Of a stretch of DNA of 64,000 bases, positions 37,241-50,235 are shown piece by piece. Each line of letters starts with the position of its first letter. The first letter of the stretch is position 1. The translations under genes and the position numbers were made by a program. The notes under the pieces were generated by a model. That model made no database searches, was not told the origin of the DNA, and saw only the letters and a program-made list of their open reading frames with translations. The stretch is from Tillus elongatus (Eukaryota; Arthropoda; Insecta; Coleoptera; Cleridae): the NCBI GenBank assembly GCA_964006375.1, contig OZ023262.1:194288907-194352906 (forward strand), written 5' to 3'.

Positions 37241-37586
37241 TATCTATAGAAAAATTTTTTTTTTGCGACTGTGGCCAATCACCGACGCCAGGGAGCAGTT
37301 TCACCTCACTATACCGGAAATTTTGCCAAACTCCTGCCTTTCTGTAGGGAGGGTGGGAATCTTTAACGTGCGCAATATCACATGGACACGGGACAAATGG
37401 CTTTACGCCCCCTCCGAGGGGCAGAACGTGCAGACATACGACATGTTCAAATACAATGCCACAACCTCGGTTGAGGTTAGTTGTACAGTATGTACTGAAG
37501 AAGTGCAAGAGAAACCCTGGGAATCTTGCCCGTTACCCCGCGGTTCAGAGGCACACGTCCTTACCACTAAACCAGCGAGGCTCTAA
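37241..37586 (-). mobile_element. tRNA-derived SINE, copy 1
   Basis: Read on the minus strand it starts gagcctcgctggtttagtgg, then taag, a good tRNA A box. The B box (gggcaagattccc) is damaged. The body shares 'gttaaagattcccaccc'-type and 'gtcggtgattggccacagtc'-type blocks with the copy at 60450-60803. It would be transcribed by RNA polymerase III and mobilised by a LINE. The frames read across it (129 and 90 codons) are not genes. Confidence 0.75.
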
Positions 37587-38210
37587 AAGTAAATTAGAAT
37601 ATAAATTACAGCACTTTGAGGATAATGATATAGAATGTGGTAGTATATTACATGTTATATAATTTTCATAAAAAACTGGAAGTTACTAAGGCACGTTATT
37701 TCTGGACACACAAAAAATATTTTAACAAGGCTTGCATCCGTTTAGATTTAAACACTCAAAACATTCAAATACAAAACATAAAAAGTTCATTATCAACGTT
37801 GACTTGTAGCCTCGCTAGTATCTATAAATCTAACATGAAAGACAAAGATGGTTTTAGAACATAAGAGTTGGAAAGATATATTATTTTGTGCCATAATTTC
37901 AAGACAAGGAAAGCAAACACAAGACAAAGTAGGTAGTGAAGAGTCTCATGATAGTGGCAGTTACCGTTTTGCCACGTCGTCGCTACGTAAAGCCTACGCT
38001 TTTGGAACTGAGTCGGATAAGCTCCCCATACCACCCCGTAACGTTTCAATCAATCCTCTTCTTTGTGATTGCTCCGTAGTAGAAACGTTCCTATAACGGA
38101 TCACTGACTGTCGGTAAAATACTTAGAAATTATAACGATAGTCGCTATCACGTTCAAGCGACCAATTGTGCTTGTTGGGAAGTTTGTATTTCTAATCGAA
38201 TACCCTGTAT

Positions 38211-38934
38211 TATTTAATTTTTGAATTCTCCGTGTAAGTCTAAACTTTCGCTGCCGTAATAATGGAAGCTGGTTGCAGAGGAAAAAAAGGAGCACTCTGG
38301 AAGCCGGGAAAAAAGTCTCTACATCTGTATTTATTATAATATACTGCTTAAGTAATAAATTAATTTCAAACAAGTAGTCATCTATTTGTTATTCTTTGGA
38401 AGCCACCAGGTTTACTGTATTTTAAGGAAACATGATCACCTCAACCTACAATAATATGGATGATATATTTATATAGTAAAACGTAGAGTGGATCCTACTA
38501 AACGGCTGTGTTTCCTAGTGCTGTTCGTTTTGTAGTCACGTTAGGTATTATTTGCTTCATAATTATTTAACTGCTCCATGAAACGTCCGCTTGGAAAGAT
38601 ACGTAATTTCCCAGAAGCAGAGAGAGTTTCTCTTTTCTTAGAAATATAATTATCTGAAATCTGATAGCGATTCATCAGCGGAAGCATCTAAACGTTCTTG
38701 CATTTCCGACCATTATGACGCTAAATTTGTCTTATATTTCTTTCTCTTCCCATCAGATAATTTTCCTTAATGCTCTGTTTTCTTAAATCGTGACAAAAGA
38801 AAGCAAGTAAATCTGAAAGTTCAACCAAATGAACATCGAGAAAATATCAAGTTTAATAAATGACTGCAATAATAAAAGTTTAATTCAACAGTATTTACTG
38901 AACTACCTATCAAAGCAGAGACAAAACGAAATTA
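38211..38934. other. no gene recognised
   Basis: Unassigned AT-rich sequence. Confidence 0.4.
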
Positions 38935-38982
38935 AAAAAACTTTGTGAGCCCTTATAACCCATACTTAGGGTCAGTCAAAAT

Positions 38983-38989
<7 letters not shown>
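38935..38989 (+). repeat. R-TA 5' arm, short
   Basis: gtgagcccttataacccata, cttagggtcagtcaaaattt. Confidence 0.7.

Positions 38990-39071
<82 letters not shown>
38990..39071. repeat. (TA)n array 17
   Basis: R-TA arm on the left, unrelated sequence on the right. Confidence 0.95.
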
Positions 39072-39073
<2 letters not shown>

Positions 39074-39413
39074 CAGAAGTTGACCGCCTAGCTGAAATCC
39101 GAAGAAAATTTGGGTTTAGCCATAAGCAGTTATGTGGAATCTGGTGACATCACATTTAAGCCAGTTCCGGTCATATCAGAGTACCATGGGCTTCGTTATT
39201 TTAAATGAAGGATCCTATATATTAGTGCATGTTTAGGCTTTGCATAGAATTATGCGCCTTATAAAGGCACCATATGTCAATACCATATTGCTGATATTTT
39301 TTTATATACAGTTGTTGTGATAGGACGCGGTAAGATAAACCTGTTTCTTCTGCTATCTGCAAGGCCCTATCATTTCGTCGATCACGCAGCACAAGATCAT
39401 GTACTTTTACAGT
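39072..39413. other. unidentified sequence after (TA)n
   Basis: No frame of note. It replaces the R-TA body expected here and ends at the next hairpin. Confidence 0.4.
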
Positions 39414-39566
<153 letters not shown>

Positions 39567-39913
39567 TGTAACAAAACTAATTGTATTTATTAAGCTTTTA
39601 AATGTTTACTCCGATATCTAAGTCAAATTGACCGAATCGAGTAAAGAAAAAGTGCAAGAAACAGTTAGATAGTGAAAACATTGGCAGGAGATCTTAGGTA
39701 ATTGAGAAGATAAATAAATACCACAGCCACCGTGAGTAAATTGAATTTAAAGTACTGTTTAAAGGTTAGGGGCATTGGAGCATAAGGTTCAAAGTTGAGT
39801 GCAGTGTCTTTATTGATAAGCTGAAAGAATACAACCGATATTATAATTCAGCCGCCGACGACGTCTGGATAGGCAACACGTTAAACAGCAAAGTGTAAGG
39901 AGAGTTGTATAAG

Positions 39914-40672
39914 ATGGGTGACAGTGAAGACTATTCTGCTGATGAGGGAAAACGCAAGGCTTTTCCAATATCTGATATTTTCCAAAGAAGTAAGAAAATG
40001 GCACGAACACCAGAAAAAAATATGAAAAGCGAGAGTAATAAGTTGGATATAATGTTAAACATGCTAACGGATTTAACAGAGAAGATAACCAAAATAGAAG
40101 ACAAACAAGATAAAATTATAGCTGAGATGAAAGTGATTAAAGAAGAAAATAAAAACATGAAAATGGAAAATGATCAATTAAGAAAAGAGGTAAAGGATAT
40201 TAAAAAGAAATTAAATATTCTAGAAGAGGAGAAGAAAAGAAAGAATATAGTTATACAGGGGCTAAAAATGAACACAAACGATGCAAAGAGTTTAAAAGAG
40301 AACATGGGTATTTTTTTGAAACAGAATTTAGAAGTAAATGTTGAAATAAAACAAGCTAGGAGACTCAGTGAAAAGGTTTGTCTTGTTGAACTTTATAAAA
40401 TAGAGGAGAAAATAGAAATTATGAGAAATAAATATAAATTAAAAAATTACAAGAATGAGATTGTGTATATAAATGATGATATGTCGAGGGAAGAGAGAAA
40501 AATTCAAAACGAATTGAGAAACGTAGCAAAAGATGAAAGAGCCAAAGGTAGAACTGTCAAGATTGGGTTTAAGAAGTTAATAGTCGAGGGACAGCTTTGG
40601 AAATGGGATGAAGAAAATGGCCTGGTTAAACAGGTAGAATATAATAGTGGTACGCATGAGACAAAAAATTAG
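39914..40672 (+). CDS. LINE ORF1 protein, coiled coil
   Basis: 252 residues starting at MGDSEDYSADEGKRK. The open frame extends upstream only through a TTG, so ATG 39914 is preferred. Residues from about 30 to 110 are rich in Lys/Glu with a heptad-like pattern (TDLTEKITKIEDKQDKIIAE, then KEENKNMKMENDQLRKEV), predicting a long coiled coil. The following part, KKRKNIVIQGLKMNTNDAKS with RRLSEKVCLVEL, resembles the basic RNA-binding domain of LINE ORF1 proteins (VxIxGL...A+R). It probably trimerises and coats the element's RNA. No zinc knuckle is seen. It is followed after 71 bp by ORF2. Open and undamaged. Confidence 0.8.
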   Translation: MGDSEDYSADEGKRKAFPISDIFQRSKKMARTPEKNMKSESNKLDIMLNMLTDLTEKITKIEDKQDKIIAEMKVIKEENKNMKMENDQLRKEVKDIKKKLNILEEEKKRKNIVIQGLKMNTNDAKSLKENMGIFLKQNLEVNVEIKQARRLSEKVCLVELYKIEEKIEIMRNKYKLKNYKNEIVYINDDMSREERKIQNELRNVAKDERAKGRTVKIGFKKLIVEGQLWKWDEENGLVKQVEYNSGTHETKN

Positions 40673-40743
40673 GCAAGAATGAGTGGAAAAAGGGAACTGA
40701 ACAGGCGAAGAAAAGGGCTACGTATACGGAAAAAGATGTTGGC

Positions 40744-43700
40744 ATGTCAATAAGGGCTAGGGAGTTGTATAGGGACACGAGAGGAGCAAACGCAAATACC
40801 AATAAAGATAAAGAACACAGTAACCAAACAGGGAAATACCAGGTGAAACCGAAAACCGAGTATCTAAATCTGGGTACGTGGAACGTAAGGGGTTTGTATG
40901 AAGAGGGTGCTTTGAATAATCTAATTATGGAGGTCAATAAATATAGTATGCAAGTAGTGGCGTTACAGGAAACACACTTGAAAGGAAATGATATACAAAG
41001 GGTTGGAAACTATATCCTATTTACAAGTGGTAGTGATATGAGAAGGTATGGAGTCGCATTCTTAATAAGCGAAAAGCTACAAGATAAAGTTAAATGTTTC
41101 AAACCAAAGTCAGACAGACTATGTTCCATAAGAATTAAGGCAGAAGAAAAGATGATTAGTATTGTAAATATGCATGCTCCAACAGAAGAAAAAGAAGAAG
41201 AAGTGAAAGATCAGTACTACGAAGAGCTGGAAAAAACGCTAGAAGATATACCAAAAAATGACGTGATAATTTTGATGGGAGACGCAAATGCAAAGATAGG
41301 CAATGAAGACATATATAAGTCAATAACAGGAGGTGAAAGTAAACATACGGCGAGTAATGACAATGGAGTAAGGTTGATATCTTTAGCAATAGAACAGAAT
41401 ATGAAAATAATGAGTACACACTTTAGAAGAAGAGATATACATAAGGGAACATGGACGATACCGGGACAAAATAAAACAAATCAAATAGATCACTTGTTAA
41501 TAAAGGAAGAACATGCTTGGCTAATCACCAATGTGAAAACACGTAGGGGTGCGGAAGCTGATTCAGATCACTTCTTGGTAAAGGCTGTTTTAAGATTCCC
41601 AGATACGATTAAACAGACACAAAAAAGGAGGGCAGAAACTAGATACAATGTTAATGATCTACGAAAAGAAGAAATAGCCCTCAACTACAAGAAAAGAATA
41701 GACAAAGCTTATAGTAGTGATATGTTCCTGAATACAGACGGCATTGAAGAAAAATGGGAAAAGATAGAAAAGACGGTGACTGAGGCAACGAAAGCAACCC
41801 TGGAAAAGAGACGAAAACAAATAAAAAAGTACTGGATGAATGAAGAATGTAAAGCCGCACTAAAAAAAAGAGCAGTATTAAGACATCAAATGCTTCAGGC
41901 GCAAACGGAGGAAAACCTAGAAAAATATAACGAACAAAGAAAGAGAACAAAAAATATGTGTAGAACCCAGAAACGAAAATTTCTGGAAGACAAAATAAAA
42001 AATATTGAATATAAATATCAAAAAAATGAAATACGTAACTTCTACAAAGACGTGAAAGATATAAAAAGAGGCCACCAAAGCAGAGCAGTGTTCTTTAAGG
42101 ATAAGGAAGGCAATTTGCTTGGAAACGATAAAGACATATGCAGAAGATGGAAAGAACATTTCGAAGAACTGCATAATGATGGAGATGAAGAAGAACTGAA
42201 AGAGTGTCATCAAGAGTTTTATGAAGAGGAAGAAGTTACAGAAGATCCAACGAAGCAAGAAATAGAAGAAATTATACAAACAATGAAAAACAACAAGAGT
42301 CCAGGTGAAAATGGCATTATGGCCGAAAATTTTAAATACGGAGGGACTGCTTTGGTTGCCATGATGTATGAGCTAATAAAAGAAATTTGGAAAACAAAAG
42401 AAATGCCAAAAAAATGGAATAAGACCATCATGGTAACTTTATTTAAGAAAGGAGATATAACAGAATGCACCAACTATAGGGGGATAGCGTTACCAGATGT
42501 GGCCTACAAAATTTTAGCAACACTAATAAAGAAACGGCTAGAAAAATATATAGAGCCTTTGCTAGGGGAATATCAGGCTGGTTTTCGGAAGGGTAGGTCG
42601 ACAGTTGACCAGATATGTCTGCTAAAGCAGGTTTTGACAGGCTGTTACGAGTACGAGATTCCAGTACACATGATCTTTGTCGACTTTAAGACCGCCTACG
42701 ATTCAGTGAAAAGAAGTAAAGTAGTTGATATACTTAGAGAGTTCAGAGTACCCGAGTATATTGTGAAACTGGTAATAATGACACTATGTAACACCACGTG
42801 CGCAGTAAGGGTAAACGGAAATCTGACAGAAGAGTTTGATGTGAGAAGAGGAGTGAGGCAGGGAGATCCGCTGTCAACGTTACTATTCAATATAGTTCTG
42901 GAGAAAGTGATAAGAGAGAGTGGTATAAACAGAACTGGGAGCTTGTTTGACAGGAGTCATCAGTGCCTTGCTTATGCGGATGATATATTGTTACTGGCCA
43001 GAAATAGAAAAGAGCTGGAAAGTATCACTAGAAGTTTGGTGGAAGTAGCAGACAGTGTGGGACTTCAAATAAATAAGGACAAGAGCAAGTATATGGCAAT
43101 TAAAAAGACTAAAGTGACTAATAGTGAACCTTTTACAGTGAAAATGCGAGGGGAGAGAGTCATAGAGTTCGAAGAGGTTAATAATTACATGTACTTAGGT
43201 GTATTAGTAGACAATAGATGTGATGAGGAGGTAGAAATTAACCTAAGGATAGCAAAAGCCAACAGATGTGCGGGAGGGCTTAACAGCTTCCTTAGATCAA
43301 AGAACATCTCGCGTGCTGCGAAACTCAGAGTATATAGGACTGTGATAAGACCAACCTTGGCATATGGTTGTGAAGCATGGACAATGAACCGAAGACTGGA
43401 GGACAGAATAGCGATATGGGAGAGAAAGGTACTACGCAGAATCTTCAGAGGCAAGAAAGTAGATGGCATGTGGGAAAGACGTCCAAATGTGGAAGTGTAT
43501 GAAATGTATGGAGAACCGCCGGTGTCTCAACTGGTTAAGGCACGCAGACTACAGTGGCTGGGACATATAGAACGAATGGGTGTGGAGAGAATGGTGAAGA
43601 AGTGTGTCTGGTCAAATCCAGAGGGTAGAAGGAAGAGGGGAAGACCAAGAAAAAGATGGCTTGATGCAGCACAACAAGACTTGCTAGAAAAAGGAGTCCA

Positions 43701-43764
43701 AAACTGGAAGACGATTGCACTGGATAGGAAGCAATGGAAATGTATTACCAAGCTATGGGCCTAA
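40744..43764 (+). CDS. LINE ORF2: AP-type endonuclease and reverse transcriptase
   Basis: 1006 residues, uninterrupted. The N-terminal endonuclease/exonuclease/phosphatase domain spans about 41-285, with LGTWNVRG (N47), LQETHL (E76), MGDANAKIG (D180, N182), QIDHLL (D249) and SDHFLV (D275, H276) all present. The reverse transcriptase covers about 540-800: LFKKGD (567-571), [28 protein letters not shown] (610 on), [11 protein letters not shown] (D647), [11 protein letters not shown] (701 on) and YADD (744-747). The C-terminal region ends with [12 protein letters not shown] and [14 protein letters not shown], a signature shared with RTE/CFDP2-like insect elements. It nicks the target and copies its RNA by target-primed reverse transcription. 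All catalytic residues are intact, so the element may be active or recently so. Confidence 0.9.
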   Translation: MSIRARELYRDTRGANANTNKDKEHSNQTGKYQVKPKTEYLNLGTWNVRGLYEEGALNNLIMEVNKYSMQVVALQETHLKGNDIQRVGNYILFTSGSDMRRYGVAFLISEKLQDKVKCFKPKSDRLCSIRIKAEEKMISIVNMHAPTEEKEEEVKDQYYEELEKTLEDIPKNDVIILMGDANAKIGNEDIYKSITGGESKHTASNDNGVRLISLAIEQNMKIMSTHFRRRDIHKGTWTIPGQNKTNQIDHLLIKEEHAWLITNVKTRRGAEADSDHFLVKAVLRFPDTIKQTQKRRAETRYNVNDLRKEEIALNYKKRIDKAYSSDMFLNTDGIEEKWEKIEKTVTEATKATLEKRRKQIKKYWMNEECKAALKKRAVLRHQMLQAQTEENLEKYNEQRKRTKNMCRTQKRKFLEDKIKNIEYKYQKNEIRNFYKDVKDIKRGHQSRAVFFKDKEGNLLGNDKDICRRWKEHFEELHNDGDEEELKECHQEFYEEEEVTEDPTKQEIEEIIQTMKNNKSPGENGIMAENFKYGGTALVAMMYELIKEIWKTKEMPKKWNKTIMVTLFKKGDITECTNYRGIALPDVAYKILATLIKKRLEKYIEPLLGEYQAGFRKGRSTVDQICLLKQVLTGCYEYEIPVHMIFVDFKTAYDSVKRSKVVDILREFRVPEYIVKLVIMTLCNTTCAVRVNGNLTEEFDVRRGVRQGDPLSTLLFNIVLEKVIRESGINRTGSLFDRSHQCLAYADDILLLARNRKELESITRSLVEVADSVGLQINKDKSKYMAIKKTKVTNSEPFTVKMRGERVIEFEEVNNYMYLGVLVDNRCDEEVEINLRIAKANRCAGGLNSFLRSKNISRAAKLRVYRTVIRPTLAYGCEAWTMNRRLEDRIAIWERKVLRRIFRGKKVDGMWERRPNVEVYEMYGEPPVSQLVKARRLQWLGHIERMGVERMVKKCVWSNPEGRRKRGRPRKRWLDAAQQDLLEKGVQNWKTIALDRKQWKCITKLWA

Positions 43765-43779
43765 ATGGCCTGTGAATGC

Positions 43780-43782
<3 letters not shown>

Positions 43783-43876
<94 letters not shown>
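43783..43876. repeat. (TA)n array 19
   Basis: Immediately follows the LINE 3' end and leads into an R-TA body. Confidence 0.95.
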
Positions 43877-43878
<2 letters not shown>

Positions 43879-45625
43879 TACCGATAACTCAAAAATTAAT
43901 AAACCGATTTTAATTAAATTTGGTGCGTACCTTCCTTTTGTAAGTGGCTTAGATAAGTTTGTTAGCAAAGAGAATCGGACCAGTTTTTCCGAGAAAATTT
44001 TGGATATTCCTTCGGAAAATTTTCGTATCTCTGAAAATAACAGAGCTATGACAACCAAATTTGGTACATACATTTTTACTACCCAACTTACCATACATGC
44101 CAAAATTCAGATCTCTAAGTTGAAAGGAAAAAAGTTATTGGCATTTTAAGAAAAAAAAAATGGGTGCCACTGGTGATCAGACGAAAGCACAAGAACAAAA
44201 TATTTTGTGTGATTAACAAAACCAATTGAACATTATATCCAATGGTTAAGTTTCCTTGACGCAAAAACGTCAAGAAATATCAGAAAGAGTATTTTGAAAA
44301 TTTAGTAATTTTTCCTCTTCAAACGTCAAATTCGGGATTTGAAACATCAAAATTTGCAATTTCAGATAACGAGTTTGGAACAAATACGGATTTCTTATAC
44401 AATATGTCACAAGAAGTGTGTTTTACAAAGCCTTAAGATTCAGCTTCCACCATCATTGTCCTTTATTTTACTAAAATGTTTTCAGAAAATCCATTTCAAA
44501 TAGACCCTCTTTATGATGTTTAATAGTCTATATTTTACAAAATATTTGTAGAAAAAAATCGTTGTTGAGAAGACAGCGACTTATGAATTTTAAAAAGATT
44601 TCTTCAAATGAGCGCGAACTGGAACCCCAAAAACCCATATACGGGGTCAGTTTAAGTTTTTGTCTTTTTACACATATACAGGGTGACGATTTTCTATGGC
44701 AAAGCTCAATATATCCGTTATTATACAAGATACAACAAAAAAGTATGTTTGTTGATTATATGGTATCTCGAGCTGCATCTTATAAACTTATTTTCACAAT
44801 CACAGGCTGGCCCATAAGTCGTTGATGATACACATTTTATTTTTTTTAACACAACACCCCCCTATTTTATTGCATTTTTGTGTTTATAGCGAATTATAAT
44901 GCATGCTTGTAAGAAAAAAAGAATGATATCGTTCATCGTTTTTGAGTTATTTCAATTATTTTGCAACTTTCCACGTTTTTAGCACATATTTCAAACACAT
45001 ATCACAAATTGTGAAACGGCGTTTTTATCCCCATGGAAGTGACGCATTCCGAGATCTTTTTGTTTGTATTACTCGTTGAAAAAATTGAATTTTAAAAGTT
45101 TTCATAGAAATGTTTTTAGTGTTTCTGTGGAACTTATTTTTGGAAGATTTTTGTTATATGTTGGTAATTAATAATAAATATTTAGTAAGTTATTGTAACA
45201 AAAAGTCGAATTTTGGTGAAAAATATAATTTAGTGTAACATTACTAAAGGCAATTTCTGTATAAAAAAATTGGTGATTTCCTGTCAAAGAAATTTTTGCA
45301 AATTTTCATTTTTTTTCAATTTTGGTCCTAAAGCTGATTGTGAATAATTATATACAGGCAGGTGTGTAAACAGCTTAAAGAAGTTCGTTGGCCAGGAAAA
45401 TCGGACCATTTTCTTTTGGGACTTTTAAAGTTTATTTTCGGAAAATGTTTGTACTTTCTGAAACAACGAAGCTGTTTTAATGAAATACGGTAGATTGTTA
45501 CTAACATATAGGTTATACTGCCAACCAAATGTCCTTCTTTTAAAAACAAGATAAATTTTCCATTAAAAGCATTTTTACGAAAATTCGCTACTATAACGCA
45601 CTTTCTGCGTCCCGAACCTTTTTTG
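43877..45625 (+). repeat. R-TA body, longest copy
   Basis: About 1.75 kb: ccgataactcaaaaattaat, aagtggcttagataagtttg, tttggcattttaag, an embedded second 5' arm at 44535-44660, tacagggtgacgattttc, cgttggccaggaaaatcgga, and the 3' terminus attcgctactataacgcact, then ttctgcgtcccga. It defines the full extent of the family downstream of (TA)n. Confidence 0.85.
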
Positions 45626-46339
45626 ATTAGTGATTGTTATAAGTAATCCTGCCACGCACTGAATTTTTGATGCCAGGGTTAGACTACATCATAAGATGAG
45701 ACAGTTTTCTCCAATGGTTCCACCAAAACTTTCTGCATTTCAGGTGAGCTTTTTTTGTGGGTTCTTGTTCGCGCCTATGTGTTCACCTCTATCCACTTAT
45801 AGCTGACGTGTAGTCATCTGGTTTAGGCTCATGCAAACTAATTAGTACCTGTTTTAGAAACTTCATATTTTAACATGAATGTCAATACTTATCTAGTATT
45901 GAAAGGTCAAAATATTGTAAGTATAGATTTCCTATAAATAGATCAATGGTGGAGCAGAATGATCGGCCCTTGTATTACTTCCATGACGCATATTAATGAA
46001 AGTAATGATAAATGACGCTTTGTGTAATTTAATTGAAGTTTTCAGAAACAATTGGATAAGTTTAATAACATTAGTTACTAGTTCGTTAAGTGAAAGTTTA
46101 CGGGTTTACCAGAAGAAAACTTTAGGCACACAAAGAACAGGTTGATTAAAGTTGTTGCCCCAACCCCAAACAAAAGTAAATATGTGTATCCTATACCGTT
46201 TGGATAAAGCGTCAAAACCACATTAATTTTGTATTGTGAGAATTGTCACTCTATATGCAAACGCGTACCCCAATCTTACAACATAAAGAACAATATAGAG
46301 TGTTTCAAAACACTTTGCATAACACTTTGCATTTATAGT
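45626..46339. other. no gene recognised
   Basis: Unassigned AT-rich sequence. Confidence 0.4.
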
Positions 46340-46474
46340 CGCATTTCCTATTAGTGAATTTTCTTTAAAAAATTCACTAATGGGGAGATCCCGACTTTTG
46401 AATTTTGAAAAAATTTCTTGACCGTTATTTAGGACCACTGGAACCCAAATCCGAGGTCGGTTTAAGACTTTATA

Positions 46475-46481
<7 letters not shown>
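46340..46481 (+). repeat. R-TA 5' arm
   Basis: Perfect 12-bp hairpin TTAGTGAATTTT/AAAATTCACTAA, then ggggagatcccgacttttga, aggaccactggaacccaaat and cgaggtcggtttaag. Confidence 0.85.

Positions 46482-46569
<88 letters not shown>
46482..46569. repeat. (TA)n array 20
   Basis: Followed not by R-TA body but by the 5.8-kb block. The body appears after array 21. Confidence 0.95.
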
Positions 46570-46572
<3 letters not shown>

Positions 46573-47120
46573 AATATCCCCCCCCCTTTCTTTGTTTCTT
46601 TATTTTTAAACAAAATCAAATACCTATTGACATATTGACAGACTTATGGTATACAAAGGCTACATTATATATTGTAATGCCCAACTTAAACACTTTGTAT
46701 TTCAAAGAAAAAGGCATATTAGTCTGGTTTGCAATGTTAAATTTTATTCAATTAAATCCCTGACTACATTAAATTATTACGGGTGACCTGAAATGTACTC
46801 ACTTACCTTACTTTAAAGGCCTCTACATTTACTTACTAAGAATAACTAATTTTCTGGGCTACCAGGATAAATATTAAGGCGTGAAGATCTAGGGCTAGGA
46901 CCAGGTTGTGTTTGTTCAGGCTATGAGTTGGAACATTGTGAGAGAAACGCTATAATTCGTAAACACTTAATTTATTTGACAATGTTTCTAATTTGACCAA
47001 TACAGTGAAACGGACAAGAAGGCACAGACATCTAGGCACCGTTCGCTACGAAAAATCACACGGCTGGGGTTAATCTCAAACATATGGGGAGTGCACTAGC
47101 ATAAATAATTTGGATCGCTT

Positions 47121-47139
47121 GGGGGGGGGGGGGGGGGGG
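47121..47139 (+). repeat. poly(G) run of 19
   Basis: Uninterrupted G run in an otherwise AT-rich window. No other G-quadruplex motif was noted nearby. Confidence 0.9.
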
Positions 47140-48029
47140 TAGATGACTTGGTGTGTATCGAGATCCCCGACGTCACTCTCAGTCTCCACAGTGGCGTAGA
47201 ATAAAAGATTGATATTTTCATTTCAATATTCATTGTTTAGATTTTTCTGGTTTCATGGTTCGCATTTCAGTTTTGGTTTGTCTTTGCTTTATTACTGTGG
47301 GACTGATTGAGCAACACCGCAGGACAGGACACCATACCCAGGCATATATTTGAGGCTTACTGACACTTTCCTCTACGTCTCTCATATGGTTATTAATCAC
47401 TAGGAAATGACGCATTGCGCATTTGGGTTGCCTTTTCCACAACCATTGTGACATAGTTAAGGTTTTCACGAGCCCTTCTTGGACTATAGCCTCAATTGGA
47501 AGTCTTTGATTTTCGGAGGTTTGGCATGTCAAGAAGTAGAAGGTTCACCCAAATACCGCTTGCAAATTATCTTGTTTATGACCTGCAGGCTGTACGAGAC
47601 GCAAGGGAAAGGTATCATTGTCATTTAGGCCAGATTACTGTTTACTGACTAAGCGGAAACGAAAACAAACCTACTATTACTTCACCCAACATTATGACGT
47701 ATATCGCAAGGCTTTAAACTAACTACTGACCTTCAGGTTGCCCTCTCACAGCACTCATGCCGAATTTATATATATCGCGAAGCCTTCAGGGCTGGCCTGA
47801 CATCTCAGGTCTTTTTTTTCGGAAATTGGCACTTCATGGAGCGAGACTTCACCTGAATGTCATTCTAGACATCAAGAGAATAATTACATAAATTTGTCAG
47901 AACACCGGGGAAGTACTTCATTTACTTAATGTCCCTTTCCTTTCTTTTCCGAACCGTCCAGTGCACACCACATACACTCACATGTCAAGTTTCAGTTTAA
48001 TACACAAAGGAGAGCCAAGATGTCTGTTT

Positions 48030-49310
48030 CAGGTACAAAAGAATGAGATTCCTAACTTCAAATTTCAGTTTCAAAGTGCATGAGAATGGTGCCACATTGT
48101 TTTAACTTCAAGTTTAATTTTCAATATTTACACAAAAATGGAATTACCTACTTTCAGTTGTAAGTTTCAGGTTTAAAGTTACATTATGTAAAGCTAGTTA
48201 CTTCCGATTTCAAGTTTCAGGTTAAAATTATCTTATATAGAGCTAGGGACCTTTTGTCTTCAAATTTCAGATTCAAAATTATTTTATAACGAACTGCATG
48301 CGATTCAAATTTAGCATTAAGCTATAAAGAGCCACACGTTACTGGTTTCACTGTCCGAATTTAAATTATATTATAAAGAGCTAGATACTTATGTTTTCAT
48401 GGTTCAGATTTAAGTTATATTATAATGAACTACATAGTTCTGGCTTCACGATTAAGATTTAAATCATAGTATAAATGAGCTACATGTTTCTGGCTTCATG
48501 ATTCAAATTTAGCATTATGTTATAAAGAACTACATAGTTCTGGTTTGGCCATTTAGATTTAAATTAGGCAAAGCTCCATACTTCTGGTTTCATGATTCAG
48601 AGTTAAATTGTATTATGAGGGGCTACATAATTCTGGTTTCAAGATTTAAATTTAAATTATATTATAAAAAGCTACATACTTCTGGTTTGACAATTCAATA
48701 TTAAATTATAAAGAGCTACGTAATTCTGGTTTTACGATTTAGACTTAAATTGCATTATAAAAAGCTCCATACTTCTGGTTTCATGATCAAGAATTAAATT
48801 ATATTATACAGAGCTACGCAATCATAGTTTCACGATAAATATTTAAACTATATCATAAGGAACTACGCAATTCTGGTTTCACGATTTAGATTTAAATTAT
48901 ATTATAAAAAGCTACATACTTCTGGTTTGACAATTCAATATTAAATTATAAAGAGCTACGTAATTCTGGTTTTACGATTTAGACTTAAATTGCATTATAA
49001 AAAGCTCCATACTTCTGGTTTCATGATCAAGAATTAAATTATATTATACAGAGCTACGCAATCATAGTTTCACGATAAATATTTAAACTATATCATAAGG
49101 AACTACGCAATTCTGGTTTCACGATTTAGATTTAAATTATATTATAAAAAGCTGCATACTTCTGGTTTCACAATTCACATTTAAATTATATTATAAAGAG
49201 CTACGTAATTCTGGTTTCATGATTAATGTTTAAACTATATCATAAGGAGCTACGCAATTCTGGTTTCACGATTTAGACTTAAATTGTACTATTAGGAGCA
49301 ACAAAATTCT
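48030..49310. repeat. minisatellite, about 60-bp unit
   Basis: Repeats of 'ttctggtttcacgatttaga, tttaaattatattataaaaa, gctac' with divergence at both edges. A 240-bp higher-order unit (four 60-mers) is duplicated almost perfectly: 48671-48910 recurs from 48911 to about 49150. No protein-coding potential. Confidence 0.85.
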
Positions 49311-50235
49311 GTCTTCAAGTTTCAGATTCAAAATAATTTCACTAAATAATACAAAAGCTAGTAATATTCCCGACTCCAAGTTTCAGTTTAAATATTATTA
49401 AATGGGAACAAGATATCATATTCAAATGCAACGGACTTTCATTAAGTACTGAATGAGCTAGTAACGTTTCTAATTTCAAGTCTCAGTCTAAGTATCATTA
49501 AATTTGGCAACTTTCAGAGGCGAAAGCAATTCTCAAAATAATACACAAATAAATTAAGATTCCAGGCTTCTAGTTTCAGTTTAAATATATCAAATTTCGC
49601 AACACTTCACTGCACAAAATAATTTATTTATACAATATAAACAAACAAAATTCCAAATTTCAAGTTTAGTTTAAATATATTAACTTTGGCAACGCCTAAA
49701 TGCTCAGGTATTCTCTCTACACTATATGCAAACAAAAATAAAATTCCAGCCTTCGAGTTTAGTTCAAATAAAAGAATTTGGCAACATTTAAACGCACGAA
49801 TGATTTCCCTACAACAGTATGCAGATAAACAAAGTCCCAGCTCTCAAGTTCTTAAGCATATCGAATTTGACAACCTTATATGCCCAAATAATATCTCTAC
49901 ATGATCTATAAACAACTAAAATTCTAGATTTCAAGTTCAGTTTAAATATAACAAATTTGGCAACATTTAAAATAATTTCTCTGAATAATACGCAGACAAT
50001 TAAACTTCCGCGGTTCAAGTTTTGTTCAAGTATATAAAATGTGGCAACATTTGAATGCACAAACAATCTCTTTAACAACATAAAATTTCCAGTTTCAAGT
50101 CTAGTTTATAAATATCAAATTAAGCAACATTCAAATGCACAAATAATTTCTTTAAATAATATACAGACAAATAAACTTCAAGGGTTCAAGTTTCTGTTTA
50201 AATATATTAAATTTGGCAATATATTACGGATGGCT
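49311..50235. repeat. minisatellite, about 80-90-bp unit, diverged
   Basis: Recurring 'caagtttagtttaaatata', 'aaatttggcaacattt' and 'tgcacaaataatttc' blocks. It is related in style to the 60-bp field and may be its ancestral or derived form. Short open frames across it are repeat artefacts. Confidence 0.75.

Larger units (their letters stand above)
36790..38210 (-). repeat. dispersed repeat RepA, copy 2, interrupted
   Basis: Inverted relative to 560-1600. Homologous blocks are 36850-37080 and 37590-38200. Between them lie (TA)n array 16 and a SINE, which are absent from copy 1, so they arrived after the copies separated. Confidence 0.65.

Noticed and set aside
37197..37586. 129-codon frame with Cys/Trp residues that looked protein-like.
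   Set aside because: It coincides with the SINE, and the related SINE at 60.5 kb does not keep the frame.
40626..43751. Long frames antisense to the LINE (for example 42 kb region, 84-120 codons).
   Set aside because: Shadows of the A-rich LINE ORFs on the opposite strand.
46570..46700. LTR retrotransposon start (tgtaatatccccc...).
   Set aside because: No matching second LTR, primer-binding site or gag/pol sequence was found in the following 5.8 kb.
47230..47532. 100-codon minus-strand frame.
   Set aside because: Has better composition than most, but no recognisable domain and no supporting context.
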